A DNA stretch of 64,000 nucleotides from a virus (IMGVR_UViG_3300042568_000467:27439-91438); one strand, 5' to 3'; shown: positions 34,416 to 43,550, numbered from the stretch's first letter. Made by a program: numbers and translations. The notes: a model not told the origin generated them from the letters alone.

Positions 34416-34424
34416 ATTATAGCA
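34416..34424 (-). promoter_or_regulatory. extended -10 promoter for head-tail connector operon
   Basis: Minus strand TGC-TATAAT, 17 bases below the capsid terminator's T run. Expected start near 34409; SD and ATG at 34388 follow. No strong -35 is seen. Confidence 0.55.
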
Positions 34425-34436
34425 TTACTAAATTAA

Positions 34437-34474
34437 AATGAAAAGCCCCCCAAAAATTAATTTAGGGGGCTTTT
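34437..34474 (-). terminator. intrinsic terminator after major capsid protein
   Basis: A 10-bp perfect stem (34441-34450 with 34465-34474), loop of 14 bases, ending in GGGGGCTTTT then CATTTT on the minus strand. It isolates the capsid gene from the connector genes. Confidence 0.85.
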
Positions 34475-34495
34475 AGCAGATTTAAATCCTATTAA

Positions 34496-35545
34496 TTAGG
34501 AAGCAACCTTAACGTCTTTAACGACTACCCAAGCATCTGCCTGCTCGATTTGAACGCCAACACGAGTATACATTGTGTACTCGATTGAGTCCTTACGTGG
34601 CTGGAAGAAGCGATATACAGTTACGTCACGCTTGATACCAATAACTACGTTATTTGGGAATGTCAAGTGGATGTCTCCGTGATCGCCAGTCTCGCCTGAA
34701 TATGAACCATCTTGTGATTCCTTTAGCATAGGAACTTCAACGATTGGAATTCCGAATGCAAATGGTGCTACATATCCTGCTGGACCACCAAGTCCTGGTG
34801 TTGTTCCACGGATAACGCCTGATGCGATATCTGATGGAATTGTTTGGTTTGTTCCAATGCTGTTAGCATATAGGAAATCTTGGATTAGGTTTGAACCTAC
34901 CAAGAAGCGTAGATCACCACGACGTTGCTTGTACTTACGTGGAAGTGCCTTTAGAGCCTTGTTGAAAAGCTCACGAGATACTCCTGCGCCTGCACCAGCT
35001 ACAACGTGACCGCTAGCCTTTGCCTTCTTTACAACGCCATCAAATGACTTGTATAGGTCATCGCTAGTCAAAGCTGTATTTCCGTTAAGGATTACATCTT
35101 CGATATCGTTACCTGCTTGTGTTGCCATCAAACGGGCAATGTGGTCTTCTAGATCTGGACCTTCAATGTTGTCTTCTAGAGACTCAGTTGAAAGCTCCCA
35201 ATTTAGACGAAGCTTCTTAGTTGTGATAGAGATCTTTGAGAAAGTAACTGCTGCGTTTGAGCCAGTTGCATCTCCTTCAGTTGCGAGAGTCATAAGCTTC
35301 TCACCAACGGACATACGATCAATTTCTGCTGTATCGCTTCTCATTCTGACTGTACGGGCGACCTTACCAATTACGGTTGCGTCGAACATATAATCTAGAA
35401 AGCGGGCTGATTGTTCTGCGTTTAGAAGTCCACCGTTGCCAGCTTCGCCAGCTACGTGTACTCCATTAGCGCCAGTAGTTGAGGCGAATGTCGCTGTTGC
35501 AGTTGTTCCTGCTGCGATTGCCTTTTCTAATGTTTCATTACTCAT
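34496..35545 (-). CDS. major capsid protein (HK97 fold)
   Basis: A protein of about 349 residues from the ATG at 35545; the open frame extends four codons to a GTG at 35557, but the SD (AGGTG) fits the ATG. Features of the HK97 fold: an N-terminal arm (LLNAEQSARFLDYMFDATVI), a P-domain helix (GPDLEDHIARLMATQAGNDI followed by EDVILNG), a central YKQRRGDLRFLVGSNLIQDF strand-helix unit and a C-terminal FGIPIVEVPML and NNVVIGIKRDVTVY. It follows the protease/scaffold gene and has its own strong terminator. Codons look more optimised (GC-richer) than in neighbouring genes, consistent with high expression. Confidence 0.93.
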   Translation of the reverse strand: MSNETLEKAIAAGTTATATFASTTGANGVHVAGEAGNGGLLNAEQSARFLDYMFDATVIGKVARTVRMRSDTAEIDRMSVGEKLMTLATEGDATGSNAAVTFSKISITTKKLRLNWELSTESLEDNIEGPDLEDHIARLMATQAGNDIEDVILNGNTALTSDDLYKSFDGVVKKAKASGHVVAGAGAGVSRELFNKALKALPRKYKQRRGDLRFLVGSNLIQDFLYANSIGTNQTIPSDIASGVIRGTTPGLGGPAGYVAPFAFGIPIVEVPMLKESQDGSYSGETGDHGDIHLTFPNNVVIGIKRDVTVYRFFQPRKDSIEYTMYTRVGVQIEQADAWVVVKDVKVAS

Positions 35546-35562
35546 ATTATATTTCACCTACC

Positions 35563-36891
35563 TTATTTAATTAATTCTGTTACGGAACCGAGGAAAGAAC
35601 CGTTCCACTTTGATTTTTTGATTGTTACTTCCTGTGACCCGCCAAGGTCAGAGGACTTCTTAATTGCAGTCTCTGATTCTACTGCATCGACACGCTTTTG
35701 TACGCCATCAATCGTGTTCTTGATATCTTCTACAGCCTTTGAAAGTGCTGCATTTTGTTCTGCCAATTCTGAAATACGAACATCAGCGCTCTTGCTAAAT
35801 GCTTCAACTGTTTCTTTAATAGTTGAAACTTGAGTAGCATTTGCTTCTGAAGCCTTATTTAGTGTTTCTGAGAAAAAGCCTTTAAGATCGCCAAGCATCT
35901 TTGCAAAATCAGGTTCATCAACCACAACTTCTGATACGTCGGCTGCTTTTTCTAGAGATTCGGCAGAAGCGTCTGCTACTGCATCTGCAGGAGCTTCTTC
36001 AACAGCTGGTGCTTCCTCTGCGGGAGCATCTACTGCTGTGTCTTCTACGATTGCTTCTGGTGCTACTGCATCTTCTGCAATTACGTTTTCTGTATTTTCT
36101 GACACTTCTTTACCTCCTTCTATGTCTGCCTGTTTTGCAATTTGTGTTTCAGGCGTCGACAATCTTGACTTTTTGTGTAAATCAAGAATCTTATCTATTT
36201 CTTTTGCTTTGTTAACATCGTTTGACTCTACCCAACCAATTAATGTTGCAGGCTTACCTGTAACTGGGGAATCATAAGATGACTCTTTTGATACAAACAC
36301 TGAATCAGTATCTGCACAATAAAAAATATTTTCTGCTACAACTTCTGTTGCCATTCCTTTAAATACTAGCTGACCATTCATTTTCTGAACAGACAAGATG
36401 TTGCATAGTTCATTTGCTGGAGAGTCAACTACTGACAATTCCATCAATGCATATTCTTTAATAAATCTTACTGGCTTACCTGTAGACTTGTTAACTTCGT
36501 TTTCTGAATCTACAATCTTTCCGCCAATTGAAAATCCTGCTAATGTTCCATCTAGAATTTTTTCCCAAGTGTCTTGGGCACCTTTTGAAATGTATGCATC
36601 AACATAAACTCCATTGTAAAATTCTTTTGTTGTTGGATCATAAAATGTTTCTGGCTTAAATGAAACCATTTTGCCAACTGCATTTGATCCATGCATCTCA
36701 CGAATGTTTCCACGAAAACTTTCAAACGCTTTTAGACTTGCTTCAGCAGTAACAACATCGCCAGTCTGGTCGATATTATCTAAAGTTGCAAATCCTGAGA
36801 CAGTTCTTTTTTCACGGTTAACTTTAGTAAAAGGAACCGATAATGTAAGGTTGTCGCCATGCGAAGACCATAGTGATTTTTCAATGTTCAT
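35563..36891 (-). CDS. prohead protease fused to scaffold domain
   Basis: A 442-residue protein. The N-terminal 165 residues are a HK97-type (S78/U35-like) prohead protease with H67 (REMHGSN), S121 (GFSIGG) and the downstream acidic ELSVVDSPAN. Residues of about 255-320 form an Ala/Glu/Pro/Val-rich linker (repeated APAEEAPAVEEAPAD-like units). Residues of about 320-410 are a coiled coil, with a basic tail that matches scaffold proteins that bind the capsid. The arrangement means scaffold and protease are made as one chain. It lies between portal and capsid genes as in HK97-like phages. Confidence 0.9.
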   Translation of the reverse strand: MNIEKSLWSSHGDNLTLSVPFTKVNREKRTVSGFATLDNIDQTGDVVTAEASLKAFESFRGNIREMHGSNAVGKMVSFKPETFYDPTTKEFYNGVYVDAYISKGAQDTWEKILDGTLAGFSIGGKIVDSENEVNKSTGKPVRFIKEYALMELSVVDSPANELCNILSVQKMNGQLVFKGMATEVVAENIFYCADTDSVFVSKESSYDSPVTGKPATLIGWVESNDVNKAKEIDKILDLHKKSRLSTPETQIAKQADIEGGKEVSENTENVIAEDAVAPEAIVEDTAVDAPAEEAPAVEEAPADAVADASAESLEKAADVSEVVVDEPDFAKMLGDLKGFFSETLNKASEANATQVSTIKETVEAFSKSADVRISELAEQNAALSKAVEDIKNTIDGVQKRVDAVESETAIKKSSDLGGSQEVTIKKSKWNGSFLGSVTELIK

Positions 36892-36945
36892 ATGCTTAAT
36901 TTTATAACGTTATTGTATATAAGGCAAATAATCAGTTGAGTAAGG

Positions 36946-38529
36946 TTATTCGACTTGTCGTCCGTCGCCCTGAGTATTTCGGCCTTCTCCAGAAACATCT
37001 GGGGAATTTGCAGACCTTTCAGAATCTCTAGATCTGGTTTTTCCTGCCTGTGCTCTTGCCTCTGCCTGTTGCTGTGGCTTTAATTCAACAACTTTATCTC
37101 CGCCGTCAATAGGGACCAGACCCATTCTAATTCTTACCTCATTAGGGGTAATTACCTGCATCCTTAAATATCTCTCATCAATTTTTGACTGAGTATCTTC
37201 GTCGGTTAGAGTAAGCTCATTAAATTTAAGAAGTAAGGCATCTGTCATTTCTTCAATAATTTTATTTAATTTCTTTTCTAAATTCATTTGAGCTGGACGA
37301 CATACCTGCTCTCTGAATGTTTTGTCTGCATCTCTTGCGACTGCAAGGTTGACTCCTTCTGGAGTTCCAATTTTATTAATTGGGACACGATGAGATAATA
37401 GAATTTCGTCTCTATTAGATTTACGATATACGTTAAATGAAGACTCCTGAGTTCCAGCTTCAATTGGCTCCATCTTAAATTCAACCTTTGAGTCTGGTGA
37501 ATCTGGTGGAAGAGGAATGTATAAAGATCTATGATTTTTACCCCTTAGACCTACCTGGAAAAACTCGAGTAATTTACGCTCAGACTCTGTTGATAACTTA
37601 GCACCCTTTACGGTGATTATATATCTTGGAACCGCCTTGTTCTCAAAGTAGTCAAGGTTGTACTTTCCTGCAAACTCGTTTCCAGCCATAGCATTTGAAG
37701 ATGCCACGATATCTGGGATTCCATAGTAGTTATTTGTTGGCGTGTATTTCTTTAGATGAATAATTTCATTTGGTCTATCTAGTCCTCCTGCAATTGGGTT
37801 CTCTGTTTCTTGATCTCCAAAGTTGCGGAAGTATACTGCCTTACCGTATAACAACTGAATAAAGCCGTCACGAAGGCGACGAACACGCATTGTCTTTGCT
37901 GGGATATGTCCTATATATCCAATTCTTCCAGCAGAAGTTCTACCAATTTCTATATAACCATTTCCTGTTGCTTCAACATCAGTGTAGACTTTAATTAATG
38001 TTTCTGTAAATGTTTCTTCTTCGTTGCACTGCTCTAGCCAATCATATAAGTCTTGACGAAGTCTATTTAGCTTTCTACGTGCACGATCTAATGCTTTATC
38101 ATCTGTAATATTATCAAATGCTTCTTGAGTCTTACGTGTTTCAATAAAGTCGTGTCCAAGACCAACAATATTTGAAACCTTAGCGTTAATTGCTGAATAG
38201 TTGTATGGAGAAATTTCATAAATAGTTGAAAGGTAATCTAAGTTGTATGGTGGCTCTATAAGATCGAACATGGCGTAGCCAGTAATTGCTTGTGCCAATA
38301 AATTTTGTTGTGTTTCAGTTCCTTCAATACCTTGAAATCTTTTTTGTAATTCCCTACTCATCTTTCGACGGAATGCAGGACTTAAACCCGATATCTTTGT
38401 GAGGTCTTCTCCGCTTACCTTAAATAGGTCTGTGCTTGTTTGCTCTCTTGGAGTATTAAACTTCATCCAGTCGGCAACATTAGATATAGCGATCTCTTGT
38501 GAATCATTGTCTTCTTCGTATTGAATCAT
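36946..38529 (-). CDS. portal protein
   Basis: A 527-residue portal protein of the HK97-like group. Recognisable parts are the clip/stem region (ATGNGYIEIGRTSAGRIGYI, then PAKTMRVRRL), the IIHLKKYTPTNNYYGIPDIV segment, KYNLDYFENKAVPRYIITVK, and ILLSHRVPINKIG before the crown. It forms the dodecameric DNA channel at one capsid vertex. The Arg/Gln/Asp-rich C-terminal tail is disordered. Its start overlaps the stop of the preceding 114-residue gene by one base. No terminase is visible upstream, which is unusual because terminase and portal genes normally adjoin. Confidence 0.93.
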   Translation of the reverse strand: MIQYEEDNDSQEIAISNVADWMKFNTPREQTSTDLFKVSGEDLTKISGLSPAFRRKMSRELQKRFQGIEGTETQQNLLAQAITGYAMFDLIEPPYNLDYLSTIYEISPYNYSAINAKVSNIVGLGHDFIETRKTQEAFDNITDDKALDRARRKLNRLRQDLYDWLEQCNEEETFTETLIKVYTDVEATGNGYIEIGRTSAGRIGYIGHIPAKTMRVRRLRDGFIQLLYGKAVYFRNFGDQETENPIAGGLDRPNEIIHLKKYTPTNNYYGIPDIVASSNAMAGNEFAGKYNLDYFENKAVPRYIITVKGAKLSTESERKLLEFFQVGLRGKNHRSLYIPLPPDSPDSKVEFKMEPIEAGTQESSFNVYRKSNRDEILLSHRVPINKIGTPEGVNLAVARDADKTFREQVCRPAQMNLEKKLNKIIEEMTDALLLKFNELTLTDEDTQSKIDERYLRMQVITPNEVRIRMGLVPIDGGDKVVELKPQQQAEARAQAGKTRSRDSERSANSPDVSGEGRNTQGDGRQVE

Positions 38530-38873
38530 TACTGTCCCTCTGCCCTTAAATTTTTAATTTCGTCTTTATAGTTTCCAATATCCAAAGGATCAGGAACTAG
38601 TCCCCACTTAAGTCTTTGCTCTTGTTCTGCGTATTCTTCATCTGTAATTTTGCGTCTTGCTGAAAGAAATTTAGGCCCGCCTTCATATATACCGAATGTG
38701 CGAACTTCTCTAGCCAAAGCATCGATTCTGGATCTATTGCCTTTTTTCGACGTGATCGAAAGATAATTCCCATCTTCGTCTCCAATCCATCTGCCGTCTG
38801 GCATTTCCCAAACATATATGCCTAGCGTTGACTCTTCCTGCAGAATCTTTGTATTTGCTTTACTAATATCCAT
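38529..38873 (-). CDS. hypothetical protein, first gene of head module
   Basis: A 114-residue protein directly upstream of portal. It has a beta-hairpin start (LGIYVWEMPDGRWIGDEDGN), then a basic strand region and an acidic helical C-terminus (EEYAEQEQRLKWGLVPDPLD). I know small proteins of this kind beside portal genes in actinobacteriophage-like genomes, but no function is assigned. No good SD precedes the ATG; a TGG-TAAAAT element ends eight bases before it, so initiation could again be nearly leaderless. Confidence 0.6.
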   Translation of the reverse strand: MDISKANTKILQEESTLGIYVWEMPDGRWIGDEDGNYLSITSKKGNRSRIDALAREVRTFGIYEGGPKFLSARRKITDEEYAEQEQRLKWGLVPDPLDIGNYKDEIKNLRAEGQ

Positions 38874-38881
38874 AGAAGTTT

Positions 38882-38922
38882 ATTTTACCATTCTTTATGG
38901 CCTAAGTCCAGCTTTTTGTCAA
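38882..38922 (-). promoter_or_regulatory. candidate promoter for head module
   Basis: Minus strand TTGACA (38922-38917) with a poor -10 (CATAAA) 17 bases on, and a better extended element TGG-TAAAAT (-10 at 38887-38882) closer to the ATG at 38873. The TTGACA overlaps an inverted repeat at 38914-38936. Some promoter is expected here since the head module follows a different gene set. Confidence 0.35.
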
Positions 38923-38936
38923 GGCAGATGACAAAA
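38914..38936. repeat. inverted repeat upstream of head module
   Basis: TTTTGTCA and TGACAAAA are perfect complements separated by seven bases, in the gap between the LamG gene and the head module. There is no T run on either side, so it is not a typical terminator. It overlaps a TTGACA hexamer on the minus strand and could be an operator or a weak hairpin. Confidence 0.5.
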
Positions 38937-40691
38937 TTATATGCTTTGTAGAACGACCCAGTCATTATTATAATACTTTGTGGCTAATTCTGTCATGGTT
39001 ATGGCATTTTCTGTAATTGATTCCACAGGCTTTCCGCAATAAAGCTCGAAGTGGGTTTCAATTTTTGATGCTGTTAACTCAGAGTTGTAGGTAGCAATAT
39101 TCTTATAAAGGTTGCTTGGCCCTCCCGACCCCGACATAAGCTCATAATTAAATCTTAATTCTGCAGTTACTGGATCAGTAAATACGATTACAATGTGATG
39201 TGGCTCTTCTTCAACTAAATAGGAACTAATGTTTGTTTGATTAGTTACATCTACATTGTTTACATATATCTTGGCTATATTGGCCTTAGAAACCACTCCA
39301 GAGCCGTTCCAGGCTAGTCTGGTAGTAGAAGGGTTGTAGGCATACAAAAGGGTGTTAGCGGCCAACGTAAGGGGCGTAAAGAACATCTCTATAGACTTCA
39401 CAGAAGTAGATGAATTTAAACTAAATCCTGATCCACTTTTAGCCCTAATTCCATTCATATAATGTCTTGATAAAATTGGGTAATTCAAGGAGCCTAAGTA
39501 ATAATCAGTTGAAGAGGTTATTTTATCCCCAAAATTATCTGCATATATTGTTCTATCAGCATAAAATGTTATACAAAAGAATGATAGTTTTGGTAGATAT
39601 TTGCTTGCATCTGTAGTAGACATTGTAATTCTAATGTATACGTTACCGCTAGAGTTAAATGAATCTTTAGTATATTGTGGCAATGGCTGTCCATTTACAC
39701 ACTGAGAATATGCAATTCCATCTACACTAGACTCTACTGTAATTCCTAGATCATTCCGCCATTCAATTTTTGAAGTAGTTAAGCCTATTTGTGAAGGAAC
39801 GAAAAAGTAATCATTTATGATAAAGGTTTTGGCTTCGACTGTATCTGTTTTATAAAAAGAAATGTATCTGTTATTTGAATCGTAGTATGTGTTTTCATCT
39901 ACAAAATCTGACCACGCCTTGCTTGCTGGATATGAGTAGTCCATTACAGCTTTAATGTTTGCATCTGTTCCAGTGAATAATATTCCTTTATCTGGATAAA
40001 CAACATTAATTGCGGAAGTAGAAATATTTCCATCTACATAATGCTTTCTTATAGAATCAGGCTGTAGTCCATATCTGTATACAGCTGGAGCATCTATAAT
40101 AAATGTATCTCCGACAACTGATGTTGGGCCTACCTGTAATCCTAGTGTTGTGTTTGTAAATTTAAAATTAGATAAAGCTTTGGAGTCAACGGCAAATGAA
40201 TCTATATATAGGGTAATAGCTCCTACTGAGTAAACTCCGACAAGGTGTATGGACTTCTTACTGTATGTAACGCAGTATCTAATTGATTCTGTGTCTGATA
40301 CCTTAAATAATATATCTCCATTTTCCCAGAATAAACCTATGTCATTTGTTGGGTCTGCAAATATTGGTGTCTCTGAAGAAGATTCAATTGATGGGTGTAT
40401 CCATGCCTCTATTGTAAAATCATTATCTGAAGTATATTTTGTTCCAAAGCCCGCTCCGACAGTTGCTCCATAATAATCTTTTGTAACAGGTAAAGTTATA
40501 TATGCTGTATTTGTAATGCGGGTTCCAGAAACTCCACCAGAAACTAAGGGAAGTATATTTGATACAGGAGATCCTACATAGGTAGCATTATTTCCACATC
40601 CAGAAATATCTGTAGCGGTTGTACCAGAAGACTCATCCAGGGGCCAGAAGCCTATTGGGTAGTCCTTGATAACCTTCATCTGATATGTCAT
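38937..40691 (-). CDS. LamG/concanavalin-A-like structural protein
   Basis: A 584-residue protein. The N-terminal domain (residues 10-225) is LamG-like: IGFWPLDESSGTTATDISGC, then FTIEAWIHP near 90, GLQVGP, and a closing strand. A second beta-sandwich domain (about 400-520) has IRAKSGSGFSLNSSTSV followed by IEMFF and HHIVIVFTDP, again jelly-roll in pattern. Proteins of this kind occur as phage head or tail decorations that bind sugars. It has its own leaderless promoter (TATAAT, six bases, ATG) and lies between the oxygenase array and the head module. Confidence 0.65.
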   Translation of the reverse strand: MTYQMKVIKDYPIGFWPLDESSGTTATDISGCGNNATYVGSPVSNILPLVSGGVSGTRITNTAYITLPVTKDYYGATVGAGFGTKYTSDNDFTIEAWIHPSIESSSETPIFADPTNDIGLFWENGDILFKVSDTESIRYCVTYSKKSIHLVGVYSVGAITLYIDSFAVDSKALSNFKFTNTTLGLQVGPTSVVGDTFIIDAPAVYRYGLQPDSIRKHYVDGNISTSAINVVYPDKGILFTGTDANIKAVMDYSYPASKAWSDFVDENTYYDSNNRYISFYKTDTVEAKTFIINDYFFVPSQIGLTTSKIEWRNDLGITVESSVDGIAYSQCVNGQPLPQYTKDSFNSSGNVYIRITMSTTDASKYLPKLSFFCITFYADRTIYADNFGDKITSSTDYYLGSLNYPILSRHYMNGIRAKSGSGFSLNSSTSVKSIEMFFTPLTLAANTLLYAYNPSTTRLAWNGSGVVSKANIAKIYVNNVDVTNQTNISSYLVEEEPHHIVIVFTDPVTAELRFNYELMSGSGGPSNLYKNIATYNSELTASKIETHFELYCGKPVESITENAITMTELATKYYNNDWVVLQSI

Positions 40692-40697
40692 AATTAT

Positions 40698-40703
40698 ATT
40701 ATA
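40698..40703 (-). promoter_or_regulatory. leaderless -10 promoter for LamG gene
   Basis: Minus strand TATAAT followed by six bases and the ATG at 40691, in the gap after the last oxygenase gene. The -35 region (near 40721) is poor. Same geometry as at 4241, 19093, 46374, 62071 and 63526. Confidence 0.5.
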
Positions 40704-40712
40704 TACTAGATA

Positions 40713-41309
40713 TTACCTTTTATAAAAGAATATGGGAATTAGATATTTGTTCCCAGAGGTTGTTTCTGCAGGTTCATGAAATGTGTCCTTTGACTCAAAA
40801 ACAACAACGCTTCCAGCTTCTGGCTTAATGGATATATTGAAATCTGGAAAGTTTATCTCTCCGCCTTCATAGTCGTCATTTAAATAGACAACCATTGAAA
40901 CCGTTAGTGGATCTTGGTCATCATCATATGAGTCTATGTGGGATCCCATATATGCGCCAACATCATACTTCTTAATAAAAAAGGTTGTGGGCAAATATCC
41001 TGGCTCAATACCTGTATCTTTGCAAAAAGACTCTTCGATATTTATAACTTTGTAAGCTAACATAGAGCAAAGCTTTGAGTTTATTTTATCTCCGACTGTT
41101 TGATTTTTAAAATTGTTAAGTCGACATTCCTTTTGTTTACCAAAAACATCATTGGTTCCAGAAGAAGATCTCCACTCTTGCCATGGACCTATTTGTGGAA
41201 CATAAGATGGATCTAGATCAGACTCCTCTAGTTCTTTTAAAAATAGACCTGGATCCTCAATAACATTTCTGTAGTAATGCACCTTAGGATGAAGAACTTC
41301 TTTAATCAT
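40713..41309 (-). CDS. 2OG-Fe(II) oxygenase, prolyl-4-hydroxylase type (array member 6)
   Basis: A 198-residue double-stranded beta-helix enzyme. Iron ligands are H124 and D126 (GSHIDS) and H178 (FHEP); K188 (GNKYLI) is where the 2-oxoglutarate carboxylate is bound. The VYLNDDYEGGEI stretch is shared by the entire array and typical of P4H-like enzymes. It would couple decarboxylation of 2OG to hydroxylation of a protein or small-molecule substrate, here unknown. Last gene of the oxygenase operon; its start overlaps the previous gene by eight bases. All catalytic residues look intact. Confidence 0.88.
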   Translation of the reverse strand: MIKEVLHPKVHYYRNVIEDPGLFLKELEESDLDPSYVPQIGPWQEWRSSSGTNDVFGKQKECRLNNFKNQTVGDKINSKLCSMLAYKVINIEESFCKDTGIEPGYLPTTFFIKKYDVGAYMGSHIDSYDDDQDPLTVSMVVYLNDDYEGGEINFPDFNISIKPEAGSVVVFESKDTFHEPAETTSGNKYLIPIFFYKR

Positions 41310-42009
41310 ATTTTGCCTTATATTGTAAAGGAGTTCCTTCTTCTTTAGCCTTAGCCCATTCCTTGTAAGTTTCTTCTTGCTCGGCTCTTGTTTGCTTCAA
41401 TTCAGCTTCCCACTCCGCTATTTGTTCTGGAGTGTATACAGCATCAGCATTATCCCAAAAAGATCCTACTGTATATCTTTCTGCATTCTTAACAGTTGAC
41501 ACTTCGTGCTCGTTGCCATAACCACCTTTAAAGAATGCTAGTCTTCCTGGCTTTGGTTTAATGACTATGTCATGATGCTTAAAGTTTAAATCTCCACCTT
41601 CAAAATTATCATTTAAATATAGGAATCCAGCATATTTACTTTTATAAAATGCAGAGGGAGTTCCATCTTCATGAGTATTGTCTGAATGAAAACTTGCAAA
41701 CGCACCGACTACCCACTTTTGTGCATGATAACTAACTTCAGATAGCTCTCTACCAAAACATTCTTCTCCAGCCTTTTTAATTTTTTCTTTCAGTTGTGAA
41801 AAATAATCTCTTGGTAAGCCAAATAACAATAGGTTGTCATCGTGTGGCCAATATCCCATTGCAAAAGATCCGTAGAATGAGATTTGATTCCATTCTAAAA
41901 ATCCTGCATTTACAATTCCATCCAGATATCCAATAATTGCACTACATTCTTCTGGTGTTATTAGATTATCTACAACAAAAACGTCATCCTTTAGCGTTAC
42001 AATTTCCAT
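41302..42009 (-). CDS. 2OG-Fe(II) oxygenase, prolyl-4-hydroxylase type (array member 5)
   Basis: A 235-residue enzyme with H108 and D110 (FHSDN), H168 (NEHEVS) and R178 as the 2OG-binding residue (AERYTV; most other members use Lys). The core signature is LYLNDNFEGGDL. A charged helical tail of about 45 residues (EWEAELKQTRAEQEETYKEW) follows the catalytic domain and is unique within the array; it may bind a partner. The start overlaps the previous gene by 26 bases. Confidence 0.88.
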   Translation of the reverse strand: MEIVTLKDDVFVVDNLITPEECSAIIGYLDGIVNAGFLEWNQISFYGSFAMGYWPHDDNLLLFGLPRDYFSQLKEKIKKAGEECFGRELSEVSYHAQKWVVGAFASFHSDNTHEDGTPSAFYKSKYAGFLYLNDNFEGGDLNFKHHDIVIKPKPGRLAFFKGGYGNEHEVSTVKNAERYTVGSFWDNADAVYTPEQIAEWEAELKQTRAEQEETYKEWAKAKEEGTPLQYKAKYD

Positions 42010-42865
42010 AGCCAGCTTCCTCTTCTCTTTCTAATGCCTCTAATGCATATTGTATATCTTGTTCAGACGGCATAACTCTTACGCCATCTTTAAAAACTAT
42101 ATTGCCTCCGTAAACATCTTCGGCCATTCTTCTTCTCTCCATTTGAGCCCACTTAACTGCTCCATACTTTGATTGATTAGCTAGCCACTCTTCAGACCCT
42201 TCGTATGGGTAAAACATAAAGTTTCTAATTAAATATTTATTTCCCTGGGTTGCTGTTCTCACTCCATGATAGTAAGGCTCTCCTGATGGGAATACCATAA
42301 TGTCCCCTGCTTCTGGTTTGTAGGCTGGAACAAACTCTCCGTCTACATAAAACTCAATTTCTCCACCTTCATAATCATCATTTATATAAACAGTACAAGT
42401 TATAAAAAATTGATTACCAGGCATATCTTTTTCTGTTTGCTTAAAATCAGTATGAAATTGCATAGTTAGATTATTTTTTAAAGTGTCTACATTTGTATGA
42501 TATTTACAAAATGATGAGGATCCTAACTCAGAATCTTTTGGAAGCTCTACATTATACTTTTCAATATAATGATCTAGTGCTACATTGTATGCGTCAAAAA
42601 CTGTTTCGGCAGCCCAGTATTCGTTATCAAATGTTTCATTTTTTCCAAGCTGGTCTTGGACAGCATCTTTATGCTTTGTACTTGAGTATAAGCCAAATGC
42701 ACTCCATTGATACCACGGATTAAAATAATGTTCTCCAGAGTCTTTATCTTCCTCCGTTAAACCTTCTGTTGATTTTATAATTTCAAAGATCTTTTTATGA
42801 TCTGGTAGCAACCCTTTGTATACTTCAATTTTAGGGTATAACGTTTTTGATACTATATCACTCAT
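41984..42865 (-). CDS. 2OG-Fe(II) oxygenase, prolyl-4-hydroxylase type (array member 4)
   Basis: At 293 residues the longest of the array. Catalytic residues: H138 and D140 (FHTDF), H200 (YYHGVR) and K210 (GNKYLI), with YINDDYEGGEI between them. The N-terminal 130 residues are a helical extension with an aromatic stretch (FNPWYQWSAFGLY). A charged C-terminal segment of about 70 residues (KWAQMERRRMAED and later EALEREEEAG) lies outside the fold. Starts four bases inside the previous gene (ATGA). Confidence 0.88.
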   Translation of the reverse strand: MSDIVSKTLYPKIEVYKGLLPDHKKIFEIIKSTEGLTEEDKDSGEHYFNPWYQWSAFGLYSSTKHKDAVQDQLGKNETFDNEYWAAETVFDAYNVALDHYIEKYNVELPKDSELGSSSFCKYHTNVDTLKNNLTMQFHTDFKQTEKDMPGNQFFITCTVYINDDYEGGEIEFYVDGEFVPAYKPEAGDIMVFPSGEPYYHGVRTATQGNKYLIRNFMFYPYEGSEEWLANQSKYGAVKWAQMERRRMAEDVYGGNIVFKDGVRVMPSEQDIQYALEALEREEEAGYGNCNAKG

Positions 42866-43533
42866 TCTGAATCCTTATCTAACTTAGAGATTGTCCAAAA
42901 CCAAGGCGATGTGTATCTGGTACCTGCTGTAATTACATCGACACCATGAATATAATTCAAGTCTCCAGGGAAAAAATATGCTGCTTTTCTTTTAGGTCTT
43001 ATTGCTACATCCTGTTTTGGAAAATGCAGTCTTCCGCCTTCATAATCTTCGTTTAAATAAAATATTGTTCCAATGTCATACCACGGGAAGTTTCCAGGCT
43101 TTCCAGCATCTGGACCTTCATGTAACTCTTTATCTGCATGTGGCCACTGCATAGACCCTACTGGCCATCTGACCAAGCATGGTCCTGTTGGATAAACCTC
43201 TACATTAAAATGCTTTTCGATAACTGGCTTTAGCCTTTGGATAATCTGCTCTAGCATTACTGACACTTCGGGATTTCCTTTATCTAAAGAAGCTCTTGTG
43301 GCGACACGATCTCTCCATACGTCGTGCTGATAAATTACTGTTCCGTTTTCATTAACCACATCTTGTCCACCGTCCCAAATAGTGTTACCCTTTACATAAC
43401 TTAACAGAAATTCACACTCTTCTTCTGTAAGAAAGTTTTCCACCTCAACAATATTTTCTTTTCCTGCTCCAAAGTATCCTGAGGGTGTAATTGAGGTTCT
43501 ATGTGTTCTTAAATCAGATTCATTAACGTGCAT
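42862..43533 (-). CDS. 2OG-Fe(II) oxygenase, prolyl-4-hydroxylase type (array member 3)
   Basis: A 223-residue enzyme with H132 and D134 (WPHADK), H196 (YIHGVD) and R206 (GTRYTS). The signature FYLNEDYEGGRL is present. The N-terminus (ENIVEVENFLTEEECEFLLS) is the usual capping helix of P4H-like enzymes. SD AGGTAG and a 17-base gap precede it, so this gene may start its own translation unit within the operon. Confidence 0.88.
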   Translation of the reverse strand: MHVNESDLRTHRTSITPSGYFGAGKENIVEVENFLTEEECEFLLSYVKGNTIWDGGQDVVNENGTVIYQHDVWRDRVATRASLDKGNPEVSVMLEQIIQRLKPVIEKHFNVEVYPTGPCLVRWPVGSMQWPHADKELHEGPDAGKPGNFPWYDIGTIFYLNEDYEGGRLHFPKQDVAIRPKRKAAYFFPGDLNYIHGVDVITAGTRYTSPWFWTISKLDKDSE

Positions 43534-43550
43534 TTTTTCTACCTATCATC

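Noticed and set aside
35901-36277. Plus-strand frames opposite the Ala/Glu-rich linker of the protease/scaffold
   Set aside because: Leucine-rich shadow frames caused by the biased codon content of the opposite strand; no SD.
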